Source: Pilaira anomala
Taxonomy: Eukaryota; Mucoromycota; Mucoromycetes; Mucorales; Mucoraceae
DNA length: 64,000 nt
Direction of reading: 5' to 3'
Assembly: GCA_025716855.1 (NCBI GenBank)
Contig: JAIXMQ010000026.1
Span: 310,001 to 374,000 of the forward strand
Both the position numbers and the translations under genes were made by a program. Positions 24,830 through 38,565 of the stretch are shown one piece after another (the stretch's first letter is position 1; the number at the start of each line of letters is the position of its first letter). Under the pieces are notes generated by a model. That model was not told the DNA's origin. It saw nothing but the letters and a program-made list of their open reading frames with translations, and made no database searches.

Positions 24830-27800
24830 GTAATCATGATTTCAAGTGTTATATATTATTAAACTTACAGTTAAAAGTAGCTTTCGTAACATAAAGTTCG
24901 AGTGCAGCCTTATTAGCTAATTTCGTCTTTTCAGGTTCAGTTCTATATTGTCTATCCAACTCTTTCATTTTACATAAACGATCATAGCAGATCTACAAGG
25001 GGAGAAAAGTAAGAGAAAAAGCATATACAAATAAATAACAAGGGGGCTTAAAACTTACTTGAAACAGTCGAAAGAAGCAATAAAAAGTAGTATTTCCGAA
25101 AAGGTTATAAATTTTTTGTTCCTTATTGGGATCCTCTTCCTCCTCTTCTTCAATTTCCAATGGTATCACTTCCTTCTTTATTTCTGCCTTTTTATCCAAA
25201 GTTTTCATCGTTTTAGTCAGGACATCCTTTAATAAACGTTGATGATCATCATCATTGGGTTTATGACGAGGAGATCTTCTACCGTTTGTATGTCTACGAC
25301 CAGTTGTATAATTTGTATGACCACGTCTTGTAGATCTAGAAGTATCTGTAGATGAATCGTACGAGTTTTGTGTATCATCATCTTCATCCTCTTCATCAAC
25401 TTCTTCCTCCATCACTTCATCTTCATCTACCAACTCTTCTTCCTCATCCATGGTAGTATCTGAAGCTGGATCTGAACTGATTTCAGGTAATACATCAGGT
25501 ACATCAAAAAAGACGGGTAAAAACATTTCAATAAATGCCTTCATGACTTCACAATCTTCTGTTCCATATGTAGTTTGTCTCTCAAAGTAACTATAAAGGA
25601 TACGCGTGACATCTTTAAAGACCTTTTTGTTCTTGAAATCAAATATGAATTGAGGTTCAATGTTGGCCAAGTGATTGGGTTTTCTGGATTGGTCTAATCG
25701 AATACTTCTGATTTCAGAAACAAGTGATTTGACTGACATGGCTTTACGGTCTTCTGATTTAAATATTACACCTTGATAATCCAATGCTTTATAATAGTTT
25801 TTGATCTCAATTTCTCTCCATACCTTGATCCATTCACGCTAATAATTATAAGTTAGTCAATATGGATTTTGATTTAAAAAGTATATATATATATATATAT
25901 ATATTTACCTGTGATTGTTTCCATTCTTTATCCATTTGCTTTAAACGTTGAAGGACAACAGGTACTGATTGAGCAGGATTTGAATGCAATATTTCTACAA
26001 CACGAGCCCCTTGTTCCTGCCCATAAATCTTTTTGATAATACGTTGATAAATAGTCTTTGAGGGACCACCTAATCCAGGAGGTAACTTGAAAGCAGTCTT
26101 TTCTTCTTCAGTCATTGTAGATATTTTCTTTTCAATGGGTTCCAATAAAGAGATTGTATTCAAATTAGCTTCAATATTAATATCATAATCATATCTTTCT
26201 TCTTCCACACGATGTAAAGCTTCTTCAAATACATTCTTTTTAGATGCAATGAAGCCACCATCTTCACTTGCCCAGGTTGGATGAGATACATAAGCATCAT
26301 TTAATACTTCCCAACATAAAGCGTCTCTACCTGAACAATTTTGTTCTTTCCAAGCTTTAGAGACAGTACGATAGCTTGGACCATACTCCTGATGACTTGA
26401 AGCGTACCCATACTCATGAGCCAAAGGTACATTTTCAATCATCACATCTTTCCCATCATATCCAACTAATTTCTTTAATTGATCATACAGTTCCTTATGT
26501 CCACCTAAAAAGCTTTCACATTTCTCTACCAAGGTATTTGCATCAAACACTTGTTGACTGAATAAATTCAATACGAGTAAAAAAGATTGGTAAGTTGATT
26601 TATTTCCAACATGTTTCTTGACACGTTCAAAGAACTCAGTTTCCTCTGGGCTGATTTGAGGTCTAATTTCTTCATTAGGTGCCAAGATAGGTGATCTACG
26701 TATATCAGACACGTGATGATCTTTATGATGAATTTTAGCCTTTTTGGTCTTATTAGGTAATCCAGATAATGATCTCTTTTTCAATAACTTAGATTTTTGT
26801 TGAGCATGAACGAATTCAATTGGTTGTGAAGTATCTGGTAAAAATTGTTTAAATTCGGCTAATAAATCATTCGCTCCATTAAATAAGATTTGTACTTGTG
26901 CGTACACTTCTTGAATTGGCTTTTGTTCCTTTTGATACGTTTGAAGTATCTCCAAGAATTGTTTATATGTCTCTGGATCGTTACTGAATCGGTTCTTAAT
27001 TTTGTTCACATAGTTAATTGCATGATTGAATTCAACTGGTGCTCGACGCGTGTTATTGGGTTCGTTGGGTGGTGAATTTGAACGTGAGTTTTCTGGATGA
27101 CGTGAATGGGGTGGTGGTTGTACATTTGATGATGATGATGGTTGCATACTTGAAGGTGGAGGTGGAGGTGGTTGTTGCATATTTGAAGTGGATGGAAGAG
27201 CATGCTGTTGTTGTTGTTGTTGTTGTGAAGGAGGAGGTGGAGGTGGAGGTGGATGATAACTTGAAATAGGTGGAAGTGGACCATTTGAACGAAAGTTATT
27301 ATAATTTGGATGATTATAATAACGAGAAGATTCAATCATATGATTAGATGATTCTGACTGTAAATTAAAAGGTTCACCGCTTGTTGTACTGGTTGTTCCG
27401 CTTGGTGTTGTCACCTTAATAATATCTCTCGCATGATCATCTGTTGAACACTCAATACGATATCCAGGTGGTAAAAATGTATTAAATCCTGATATTAATA
27501 ATGGGTGTCCTCTAAATAATGTAGAAACACGTTCAATTACACCTGGTGTATCAATACTAAATAAAAAGGTTTAATTATTGCATGATTACAATTTTTTTTT
27601 TTTTTACTTTTTGAACTTACGCTTGACTTTTAAATTCTTTCATAATATCTAAAAATCGATTATAAACTTCTGGTTGGTCTGCAAATTTAACTTTGACTTG
27701 ATCCAAATAAGTTAAAGCATCTTTTACATTCAATGGTCTATATCCATTTGCAGCAACAGATGCAGATGTCATTGTTGCAGCAGCAGCAGTTGTTGTTGTT

Positions 27801-28260
27801 GTTGTTGTATTGTTTGAAACAGGTGGTGTAGAGGAAGAAGAAGGTGTGGTCGTTTGTGACTGTGGTATAGGAGCATGATCAGATAAAGAAGACGACTCTA
27901 TATTAGGCGTTTTTGGTCTATTATAATTTGGTGTAGATGATGAAGGTGGAGAATTGGAACTTCTTCTTACAGTCGTAGCAGCAGTAGCAGTAGAAGTAGT
28001 TGTAGTACTACCACTAACGGAGTTTCTTCTATATTGACTGCTTTCTGATAATCTTGGGGTATGATTCGTTGTAGCAGCAGTAGTAAATGAGTTTACATAT
28101 GCTCCTCCTCCAGGACTGGCGGTTTCGGTATGATTCACTAAAGACCTATTGTTCAAGATGAACTTTGTTAGGGTACCATGTCTTCTCTTCTAACGCAATT
28201 ACTTTATATACAAACTAATTATTATTTTTACCTTGAAGGTGATGGAGGGTCAGTTGCCAT
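23889..28260 (-). CDS. SIN3: SIN3 transcriptional corepressor scaffold
   Basis: Eight exons, 28232-28260, 27621-28145, 25909-27556, 25059-25838, 24869-24992, 24609-24784, 24216-24541 and 23889-24147, encode 1288 residues. Three paired amphipathic helix domains are readable: PAH1 about 146-222 ([16 protein letters not shown], then [19 protein letters not shown]), PAH2 about 360-440 ([18 protein letters not shown]) and PAH3 about 490-562. They are followed by the HDAC-interaction region about 567-672 ([36 protein letters not shown]). PAH1 is split by an intron. SIN3 scaffolds Rpd3-type deacetylase complexes in the nucleus. The N-terminus is Ser/Thr-rich with simple repeats, a Gln run and Pro runs lie before PAH2, and an acidic block (about 25390-25450) lies after the HID. 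Length is near human SIN3A. Confidence 0.95.
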
Positions 28261-28550
28261 TTCTCTTTTTTTATTGGATTGGTTTCGTTAAAGAAAAAAC
28301 GCAAATAATATTAATAGTAAAATAAAAATAAAAAAAGACTGTATTCGCGTTAGACTATTGTTCTTTTGTCCTTTTTTACTTTTCAATATGACTTTAATAA
28401 AGACTAGGGGAATAAGAGAAGAGAGGGAAAAAAAAAAAAAAAAAAGAAAAGAGAGGAAAAAAAAAAGGGCGTGTAGAAAAAGATGGTCACGGAAATAATA
28501 ATAAATCACGATGATATTTTAAGAACCAGATGTTAAAGCTTAATGCAAAC

Positions 28551-29427
28551 TTAATATTCTCTACGAAGTCGATTTGCTCTCTTCTTTCTCTTGTCATTAT
28601 CACGTTCGAATTCCTTCTTCATAAAGATGTGTGCAAGTCGAATAAATAGTGAGTAAAGATCCATAAAGAGTTCCATTGCATGACCTGGGATATCCATAGC
28701 ACCTGCACTTGCTCTTTCCACAATCATTTGTGTATCATACATGACTAATAAAATAATATGTTACTATCTACATATTTAACAAAAGTTTATTACCATATAT
28801 ACTTACCAAATCCTGCAAATGCTAATAATCCAACATACAACTCAATTGAGAAAATAGACGACGATCTGATAAAAAACATATTGGCCAATGATAACCACAT
28901 CAAAATACCTAAAGCACTGCTTGCAAATGCACCGATATATAACGCACTTCTTCTCTCTGACATTACTGCACTCAATGAAAATCCTAAAAAGATCAATACG
29001 GATGAAGACAACGCCATAAATATAAGGCTTCCAGATGGATCCATATTTAAAAAGAATGCTAAAAATGCAGAAATAGCAATCCCACTGAACAGAGAATAGG
29101 ACTATAAAAGAAACTTAATATATCATACAATATGAAGTTCATTTGTATACGTATGTATGTACTTACTGCAAGTAAAGCCCAACGGTTACGACTATTAATA
29201 GAAGTAAATCGAAACATGGAAACACTCCCAACTGCTCCAAGCGAGCCTAACGTAGACCCGTTCGGTCCAAGGTAATCACCTACTTGAGAACCTGCTGCTG
29301 CAATCGCACACATGGCTGCTAATGTAAGGTATACATTGACTAAATGTCGACGCACAGGTCTTGTTATGGTTGTACCAGAGCTTGAACTACCTGTACTATT
29401 ATAATAATAATCTCTTTTTCCTGACAT
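28551..29427 (-). CDS. TMBIM6: Bax inhibitor-1 (TMBIM6-type)
   Basis: Three exons, 29167-29427, 28807-29101 and 28551-28744, give 249 residues. About six or seven membrane segments start after HLVNVYLTLAAMCAIAAAG. The motif NRWALLASYSLFSG spans the first splice. The C-terminal VMYDTQMIVERASAGAMD, then LFMDLYSLFIRL and a Lys/Arg-rich tail, match animal BI-1, an ER calcium-leak protein that guards against stress-induced death. This is the BI-1 type rather than the Lifeguard type of budding yeast. It lies 290 bp from the SIN3 start codon with the same orientation. Confidence 0.93.
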
Positions 29428-31963
29428 ATTGTTTATTTGAGAAACACAAAGAAGGCAAAAAAATAAAAATAATCAATATGTTGCTGTTCATATTTAATTC
29501 GTTCATCCTTTTGATTGGCCCGGATTAACTGATTTTACTTTTCTGGAAACCTCCAGAAAATGTGTAAATTGAATAGCTTAAGCTTTGTAAGATAGATATC
29601 ACAATTCAGAGTGATATAAAAACCATGAATTATATAAAAAATGCATCTAAAAATGTGTGATTATCATAAAAGTTAATTGGAATAACCTTGTATTTTTCTT
29701 TCAATTGAAGTTGACGGTAATTGTTTCATTTTCAGATATATTAGTCCTTCTTTTTTTTTATATATATCCTTAGTTACTGAGCTTACTAACCTAATTTTGT
29801 TCTATACAGAATGTGTGTAGTTTTGTAAAATTTCACTTGATTGAAAGCTTTATAATGTATGATGTTTGATATATATCAGCAGGAATAACTGTGGTTTTTC
29901 CGGCCGAGAAACATAAATAAAAACGCGTCTTTATGAACAAGGTCACTCCCATAAGAAGTATGTAAAAGCTTAGGTAAAGCGACAATTTTTCTAAGAGCGT
30001 CTTCTATATGTACGGTTTTTATTTTGTTTGCTTTGATCTTATTGTTACTAAAATGTCGATAAAAAATAGTTACATACATATCAAAAGAAAATCATAAAAA
30101 CAAATCAAAGAGCTTTTTTGTATACGTTGCAATATTTTGAGATTTTTCATCTCTTTGGATACTGCGGTAAACGTTTTTCGTTGTTCGTCTAATGATCATC
30201 TGTTTGAAAAATATGAGTATATAAATCTCACATAATTGTTAGACTAACCAATATAATTACATGTAATTGATTCAACTTTTTAATTATATTTGGTAAAATA
30301 TAAGAATATCACAAGAATCATTGTCCATGAAACGAAAACCACTGACCTTTATCATTGTATATTGACTATTATACCTACACCAGATCCATTTTATAACAAG
30401 TTCCCTTGTATCCTACCAATATATCTTAGTAATGTACAACAACGATATCAGAAGAAAAAATGAAATTAACTTTTAAGTACTGGTATTCCAACTTCAGGTG
30501 ATTTTATTTTGTGGAATATCAACTTGATGAGAGCAAGTTGCATCTCCTTACCTAGTTTAACCAAATCATTTTCATTATGGCTATTTGAGTTGTTATGTAC
30601 CGGGCCCTTTAACTTCTACAAAGTAGAGCTCGAAGCTACTTGCCAAATAGCTAACCATCATAGGCTCGGCTTGTCTATTGTTAATATGTAGTTACTGTGA
30701 AACTAGGAACACGTACCTGATCAAAGAAGGGAGATTTATTTTGAAATATATAGACAAAAAAATGATAGAAAAATACAAGAAACAAAACGAAAAAAAAAAG
30801 TGATTTGTAATGGAACTGAAAAAAAAAAAAGTTTATGTGGCGTGTGAAAAAAAAATAGATATCAATATCAATCAGATGAGTGATTGATGGGAATCCAATG
30901 ACAATCAGCCTTTGATCAGATACTATAAAACAAGTACCTAATGTTTTTAATTTTAGGACTTAAATTCTGCGCGTATCTTACCCCAAATCAAAAAGGTAGT
31001 GAGTTTGTTAATAACAGTTATTATCCTGAATACAATAGAGCTGAGAATGAGAACCGGGAATTAGGTTTGGGCTTGTTTCATTGCAGTAATTACACTCAAA
31101 AACATCGATTCGTGTCTACTCAATTCTAGTTAGAAGAGCCAACCCTTATAATCCGAGATTTCATATTAATTTTGCTAACTAAAAACCGATTTATATGTTC
31201 CCTTTTTGCAGATCATAAGATTTAATTGTTACTCGATACATATATATAGCCAATTCTTTTACTTTTGAGTAGAATCACTTCATGGTTGCTTTTTACTCGA
31301 AAATTTAATCTAAAATTGCTAATATTTCTTACACACTTCCTCTTTTACAAAGTAGTTCTCTTTCATAACTACTTTATTTATAACGTGAATCGAGCAGATT
31401 TGAAACAGATATTTTCAGAAATAAACTAAGATAGGATTTGAAACAAACAGGACAATACAGAAGAAAGATACGCATTTATAGTCTTTATTTCCATTTCTTT
31501 AAGATCACTCAATTCAATTGGGACATTATTTTTGATAAGTTAAAATCCTTTTATTCCAGTATGTCTGTTTGTCGATGATATCCAATTACCTTTCTTATAA
31601 AGTAATAACCAGTTGTCAGGGTAAAAGAGAAATTTAAAAAAGTAAATTTTCCTATAAAAAATTTACATTCTCCGCTAATTTTGCCCGGGAGGAGGACAAT
31701 TCCACACAAAAGCGAGTGAAGCCTTTGCAATCCATTGTCCCTTCTTTCACACTTCAGGTAATTATCGACATCCATCCATCCTTGGGAATGGTATTCAAAG
31801 ATATATTTTTAAAATCGATGTATACCATCCCATCACTACTCTGAAACGAACAATCAAACTAACCTATGATTTCTATTTTTTTTATATTTATTATTAATTC
31901 ACCTTTTGTTCAACAATTTTTTTTCTTTGCGATTTTTTCAATTTATGGAATATATAGTACAAC
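29428..31963. other. Intergenic, weak coding-like debris
   Basis: 2.5 kb between Bax inhibitor-1 and RPS5. Two short stretches on the plus strand look less random than their surroundings (30509-30691 and 30941-31129, the latter with a repeated Glu/Asn-Arg stretch), but neither has a family match I recognise nor a complete gene structure. Otherwise nothing seen. Confidence 0.4.
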
Positions 31964-32660
31964 ATGGTTGCTTTGAATTTACCTGCTGACGTCTTGGCTA
32001 CTGCCGACGGTACCCGTAAGCTTTTCAACAAGTGGTCTTACGATGATGTTGAGGTCAAGGATATCTCTCTCCAAGATTATATCCAAATCCGTCAACAAGT
32101 TTACTTGCCTCACACCGCTGGTCGTTTCGCTGTCAAGCGTTTCCGTAAGGCTCAGGTAAATAATTAAAATAAAAAAAAAGAGAGAAAAAAAAAGTGCTCA
32201 ATGTAAAAAAAAAAAATGCTAATGATCCTCAATTCATTAGTGCCCCATTGTTGAACGTTTAACCAACGCTCTTATGATGACTGGCCGTAACAACGGTAAG
32301 AAGCTCATGGCTGCTCGTATTGTTCAACATGCTTTCGAAATCGTTCACTTGTTGACCGATGCCAACCCTCTTCAAATCCTCGTTGATGCTATTATCAACT
32401 GTGGTCCCCGTGAAGATTCCACCCGTATCGGTTCTCAAGGTACTGTCCGTCGTCAAGCTGTCGATGTCTCTCCTCTCCGTCGTGTCAACCAATCTATCTC
32501 TTTGTTGACCACCGGTTGTCGTGAGTCTGCTTTCCGTAACGTCAAGACCGTTGCTGAATGTCTCGCTGATGAATTGATCAACGCTGCCAAGGGTTCTGCT
32601 AACTCTTATGCCATCAAGAAGAAGGATGAACTTGAGCGTGTTGCCAAGTCTAACAGATAA
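31964..32660 (+). CDS. RPS5: 40S ribosomal protein uS7 (S5)
   Basis: Two exons, 31964-32155 and 32241-32660, encode 203 residues; human RPS5 has 204. Signatures are [60 protein letters not shown] and the C-terminus [11 protein letters not shown]. uS7 is in the head of the small subunit near the E site and mRNA exit. Codon use shows the strong C-ending bias (CTC, GTC, AAC, AAG) also seen in the histones and uL15, as expected for high expression. The leader is pyrimidine-rich. Confidence 0.97.
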
Positions 32661-32813
32661 ATTGTTATCTCTTTACACACACTCTATTTTTTATATACTC
32701 TTTTCTTTGATTAGTTTTGTATAAAATAAAAAATATAAAAAAAAAATTCAAGTGTTTTGATAATAATGATAATATTTTTTTTTATTAATGTGTGTATATG
32801 TATTTATAGTGAA

Positions 32814-33233
32814 TTAATGGTCATTATCTTCTTGGGCATAATATAATTTTCTTTCTTCAATTTGTTCTTCAATACTCTTGAGGTTAGGTACATTTAAGTA
32901 TCCCTTATGATATATTAAAACTTCTTCTAATAACAAGTGAGGGATCAGGTTTCTATTCGAAAAAAAAAGTAAAATGTTAGTTTATACAAAGACAGGTTTA
33001 CAAGATATAACTATTTTACCTTCTAGGAGCGACCTTCAAACAATGTTCAGCGTCCATACGTAAATCAAGTACACTATTGTAATGAGCACCTGAACTAAAT
33101 CCAATACGAAGAGAGTATTCTTTTTCAGGTACACTTTGTCTATTTCGTTCATATAACTCAAATGTAATTTGTGTAAGGACTAAATCGATATTATGTTAGT
33201 AAACAATAAACATTCGATCTCTTCAAAAAAAAA

Positions 33234-33265
<32 letters not shown>

Positions 33266-35944
33266 AACTTACAGTCTAATTCAGGTAAGGTATTTCTGGG
33301 CACCTTTGTAGGCACACCTGATAAATAAATCAAGTTTAAAAGGGCATGTACATGTGATTCTTTTGTGAAATATAATCGGGTTCTAGCGTTCTCAGCCGAT
33401 TTCATTTCATCCAGATCCGACAAGATTTTCTTTAAGAGAGGGAAACTGATCAGCATGCCAATATTTTTCTTTTCTGTATCTGAAATACCAAATTCTTGAG
33501 GTGCAATGAAATCAAACATGTATTTAACAGTTTTGTAAAGACGTCTGATATCAGAGAGACCACCACGATTTAAAAAAGGTACAGATCCGGTAGCATCAGA
33601 TGAGCTACGATGATTGGTAGTACCAGAGGCAGAAGCGTTGGCAGGATTAGTAGTGGCAGCGGCAGCAGCGGCAGCAGCAGCAGCAGCTTCAAAGCTTTCA
33701 TCAGCATTAGCGCTTTCATCAGTAAAGATAGCTTGAAGGAACTGTCTATTATGAAGGGCATCATATTTAAGAGAATCATACAAGGCAGGAATCCAAGAAG
33801 GATCAGGATAAGTCTCTGGATGCATGGAACGACGTATTTCCGCTTCATCACTTTCTTCACCTGTCATGGTTGAAGCAAAATTACGAAACATCTTTTCCCA
33901 TCTTTCTTTAAATAACATGGGAGAATCAAAGCAACACCATCGTCTTTGAATATTATCTACATCCTGTGTTGCCCAATTCTCATACATTACTCGTTGCATA
34001 CGACCCATGATGGCCGAGATCTCTTGTAATATCACGTAAGGTTGAGGTAATTTCGCTTTCCAACCCATTTGTGCTAACATCCAGTCTGGAATGTCGTTTC
34101 CTGGCCTTAATAATCCCTTTAATTGACGTTTGACTGCATCAGCTTGATCTTTTGCTGCATTGCTATCGTCTAATAAGTATTTACTTTCTGAAATCACACC
34201 GTCTAATGAGTCTGGGTCTCCAAGGAACCAACGAGCAAAGACTTGAGCTAAATTTAGAAATAAGTAAATTGAAATCAAATGATAAATAAAATAAAAATAT
34301 ATATTTTTTACCTGTATCACGAACACGTCTTTCTGAACTACTGAAAATCTTTACGTCTTCTAAAACTTCCCGATTTAAAATGTTCATATCTTTTCTTAAA
34401 TTCTCTGCTAAATCACGCGATTGATGACGACCAGCGTGAGTGAACTAAATAGTAAAAGAAAGAATGAGTAATGAATAAGTGATTGATTCACTGTAAAATT
34501 TTTTTACCTCACCACCCCACTTGACAATCACTTGTAATTTAACCAATTGTTTGGTTTTTGGATCAAATTTTGGTTTTAATTGAACTTTTGTACCGGCTAA
34601 ATCATGTTTCTTTTCCAAGACTTCTTTTACAGATTTTAATTTAGGCTCATCTTCGGGTAAAGGATTTTCAAGACATTGGTCTATAGCTTTCATAACGGAT
34701 TCTAATTGATGTTTTTGTCTAAAGACAACTTCACGTTTTGAGCCTTGTAATAAATCAATAAAAGATTGTTCCATGATTGAAATTTTTAATTTCTCTTTAG
34801 GTGTACGGTCTCCATGACGAAATACGGCAACAAAACCTTTTAATCTCCAAGAATGTTCAGGTGAGATTTCAGGTGGAATTTGATCAGCTAAAGAAAGTGG
34901 TCTTTCTTGTACAGATCGATAAAATGCTTCTTTCAAGATTTTTGCACATTGATCATAATAAAAATCGTTTCCTTTAACAAAACTCCAACCATTTACATCA
35001 ATTACATATGATTTTCCTTGTACACGTAATATATCTAATCCACATACAGATTGGCCAAATACTTTTGATACTTTTCTAGCAATATCTTCTTCCTCTTGTG
35101 TCAATTTAGCCATATAACGAATTTCTTTACCATCTGTGTTACGTTTGACGTGACCATCTACAGTTGGAGATCTATTATAATAATAATTGTGGTTAATTAT
35201 ATAAATATAAATATAAATACAAATACTAATCTAAATATTTACTTTCTTGTTTCAGCATGCACAAATTGAGGACCAACTGTATATAGTTTAATATCTTCAA
35301 ACGATTCAGTTTCCATTAATTTTTCATATACCCAAGAGCCTTCAGTACTAATATCTTTTAAATTAGGATCATATTGACTTGATTTGTTACCAATCTAAAT
35401 AAATATATTTTACAGCGTTAAAAAAAAAAAAAAAAAAAAAAAATATACTAGCGTATATCAAGTTGTTTTTAATTAAAAAAAATTACCTTTCTAAACAATC
35501 TTCGTCCTCCTCCGCCCTTTTGTTCAGAATAATAAATATTAATATTATGATTTTCACCGTCAGCAGGTTTCTCAATAAAGGTCTTTTCTAAAAATTGGCC
35601 ATCTACTTCAATTCCTTCTTCAGAAGCAGTGACAGATTTCGAATTTGAAGCATATCTTGCCAAGACACGATCGATATCCATGCCTGTACATTCCTTAAAA
35701 GCAGCAGCAGCATCTGCATCTACTTTAGCTCCTCCATCTCTTGAAACTACTAAACGGGGTGGAGTTGGTACTCCAATTGCGTCAAGGATCGACAAAACTA
35801 CTCGTCTATCCCACAGTAATGTTTGCATATGTACGCTATTTACCTCAAAAGGTTTTCGAAGTTTGGTATATGCTACAGCTTTGTGCATAGGAAATCCACC
35901 AGAGAAAAAACAAATCAAAAAATCACAACCAGGCCAATTTTCGA

Positions 35945-35986
<42 letters not shown>

Positions 35987-36278
35987 TGATAAATTTTTTT
36001 TTTTCACTTAATAAAAAAAAAAATACTCTACCTTCATCGAGAATGGTCTTATCACCAAAAATAACAATTTCAAAATTACCATGCGATAATAATCTATTCA
36101 AAATATGTCGCATCGGTTTCGATCTTGCTTTTCTATCCATAGCACAAACACCTACCACATCTATATAAAGAATATCAGTACATACAAATCTTTTTTTCTG
36201 TAATGAACTATAATTTTTACATTTTGCTCTGCCAGTGTTGTTATTTTCTGGTAACGAAGGTGAAGCAGTTGCTGGCAT
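32814..36278 (-). CDS. VIP1: Inositol pyrophosphate kinase Vip1/PPIP5K
   Basis: Nine exons, 36221-36278, 36032-36160, 35487-35947, 35243-35394, 34508-35171, 34312-34444, 33273-34247, 33020-33179 and 32814-32952, encode 956 residues. The N-terminal half is the ATP-grasp kinase: VVGVCAMDRKARSKPMRHIL, WDRRVVLSILDAIGVPTPP, FIEKPADGENHNINIYY, VIDVNGWSFVKGNDFYYDQ. It phosphorylates IP6/5-IP7 at position 1. The C-terminal half is a histidine-phosphatase domain with FRHGDRTPKEK near residue 385, which opposes the kinase. An alanine run of about 11 (near 33660-33690) sits in an insert of that domain. Intron 2 (35948-36031) ends in 36 A followed by G rather than a pyrimidine tract; the conserved ILDE/EVENWPGCDFL join supports it. 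Confidence 0.93.
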
Positions 36279-37797
36279 TTTTTGTTTCTATTGTATTTCT
36301 TTAAAAAGGTTATTAAAAAAGAAAAAGAACAAAAAGAAAAAGAAAAACAAAAAAAAATATTTTTTAAAAAGGAGAAGGAAAAAAGGGAAAACAGAAAAAA
36401 AGGTTTAAAATAGGGGAATTTAACTTGTATTTGACAAGAGGGTGTTTGTACTACCCACACGTGGGGAAAAAAAAGGACGTCATTTATAATGTAATATTTA
36501 AGATCAGTTTAATCCTCTCATTTGAAACAAAAAAGAGCGGTTGGTTTAAGTAGTCTTTTGTACGACATATCGTGAAAATATATAAAACATTTATGTGCGT
36601 TGTTGCTATGAAAAAGAATCTCACTGTCTAACTAGATTAAAAACCTTAATTTTATAAACAAACTTATAGGTTCTTGTAACTAAAACTACCCTAATAAGAT
36701 CTTTATCTGACAAATAATAAAAAAAATTTACGTACCTAAAAAGGACCCACCACTCTCTAGTTTTAAAAAAAAAATCAAAACGAAGACCCCGAAAATGCAC
36801 AGTAAAAAAAAAAATGTCATTGTGTAACTTTTAATCCAATCATAAAACATATGACTCTCTCTTTCTCGGTTTCCTCACTTGACTTTCTACAATTAGAAAA
36901 TTGAGTCACCCATCTTTTCATTTATTCAAGTGTTACCATTTATACATTTAAAGGAAAAGCGGGTTGGTAAGCAATATAAGAAACAGCTACTCAGGGATAT
37001 ATGTATGTATGCAAAATGTTTATTCCGCTGATTGAAGTTCTGTTTAATACATTATCTTTTCCCAATGACTCGATTTAAAACGTTTCCTTATCATGTAACT
37101 AAATAATTATCTGCAATAATGTGTAGTTGAAGTTTAAACTCTATCTTTTGTAATCTATTCATTTATTTGATAGGTGAAACAACAGCGCCACCGGAGAAAA
37201 CACAAAATAGAAATGTAAAAAGTTCTAGGTTCATTATTAAATACATATATTTATTACTATGTCTTTTTATCACCATTTTTAATGAAACTTTTTTTTTTTA
37301 TTCTTCGAATTAAAGTAGTTTCCTCAAGCTCGAGTTTGATTTTATAACGATTAGAAATACACAAGTGAGTAACATCTGATATACATATAAATAGCAATCA
37401 TATCCTTCTTATAGAAGGGCTATTTATTCAACATCCCCTTCAAGGCAATATTTCGTTTCAACTAGTTCATGACTCGACATTTCCAATCAAAAATACAGTC
37501 AAGCTTATTCCTTTTTAGGTCTACTTCCATGTCATTCGTGTCATTGTTTTATGTGAAGACGGAACTTTTAGTGCTGTTGGAAGGGCTACAGTATCGTTAG
37601 ATATAATTTCTCAACACCACCTTCGGGTTTGACCTTCAAGGGTGGGTTATGTGGCCTAACTTTCATTCTTGAGGGATAGTTGTGCTTTAGCTTGGTACTT
37701 AATGTCGTTGTTAAAACTGAAAGTAATGATTTACTGTGTTATTGTATCCTATATTCATATTAGCCGGTGACATTCGTTCTAGAAGAAAATAGCTAAC

Positions 37798-37828
<31 letters not shown>

Positions 37829-38565
37829 GGTCTTTATCAGTAGTATACTGACAAAAGCACAAGTAATTCTTCAAAAGTAAACAAAGATATTCCTATACCA
37901 CAGACAACTTTTATCCAGTATACGGTCGATGTACTTCCTAAATTCTGTAATAAAGAAGGATTATTTTCTTAAATTAATTTCGAGCACAAGTGTCAAAAAA
38001 GTGAGCGCTGATTTCAATCATCTTGTAAATGAGAGCGGAAGCACAGTGAAAAGACCAAGTTGTTTTTATTCACAAAGTTATTTTTCTTTTTCAAAACAGC
38101 TCTCAAGAATTCGATAAAATATTAAAAGAATGTACATTGTGAAAGTGATATAAAAATTCACACAAAAGAATGATATCTTTATGTACCTTGCGAATAGTTA
38201 ACTACTGAATCAAATGTATGAGCAACAATTATATCAAACTCTTTTTGACTACAAACTAAAATCAAAAAGGGTAAAATACAGCCTATTTCCACTAATAATG
38301 ATAAAGTTTTAAAGCACTATTCTATCTTTTTCATTTAACAGTTTCACTTTAAATTAACCCAATTTTTTATTTTTATAATCCTTTTGGTTTTTGAACATGG
38401 TGTGCGTGTGACCGCCAATAAGAAATACCTGTTCAACAATGGAACACACACACACATATTTGGGTTCTATTCCTTTTTTTTTATAGTTTTCAAACAACAA
38501 TATCCATTTTATTATTTTTTCTGTTTAGAGAGGAGAAAAAAGAGGAAAGCACTAAAAAAAAAAAC
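36279..38565. other. Divergent intergenic region, nothing certain
   Basis: 2.3 kb between the start codons of VIP1 (-) and the SET3-like gene (+). It holds poly(T) at 37801-37828 and an open stretch near 37510-37630 with better complexity (reading VIRVIVLCEDGTFSAVGRAT on plus) that stops quickly and has no visible start. It may be a gene fragment. Confidence 0.4.
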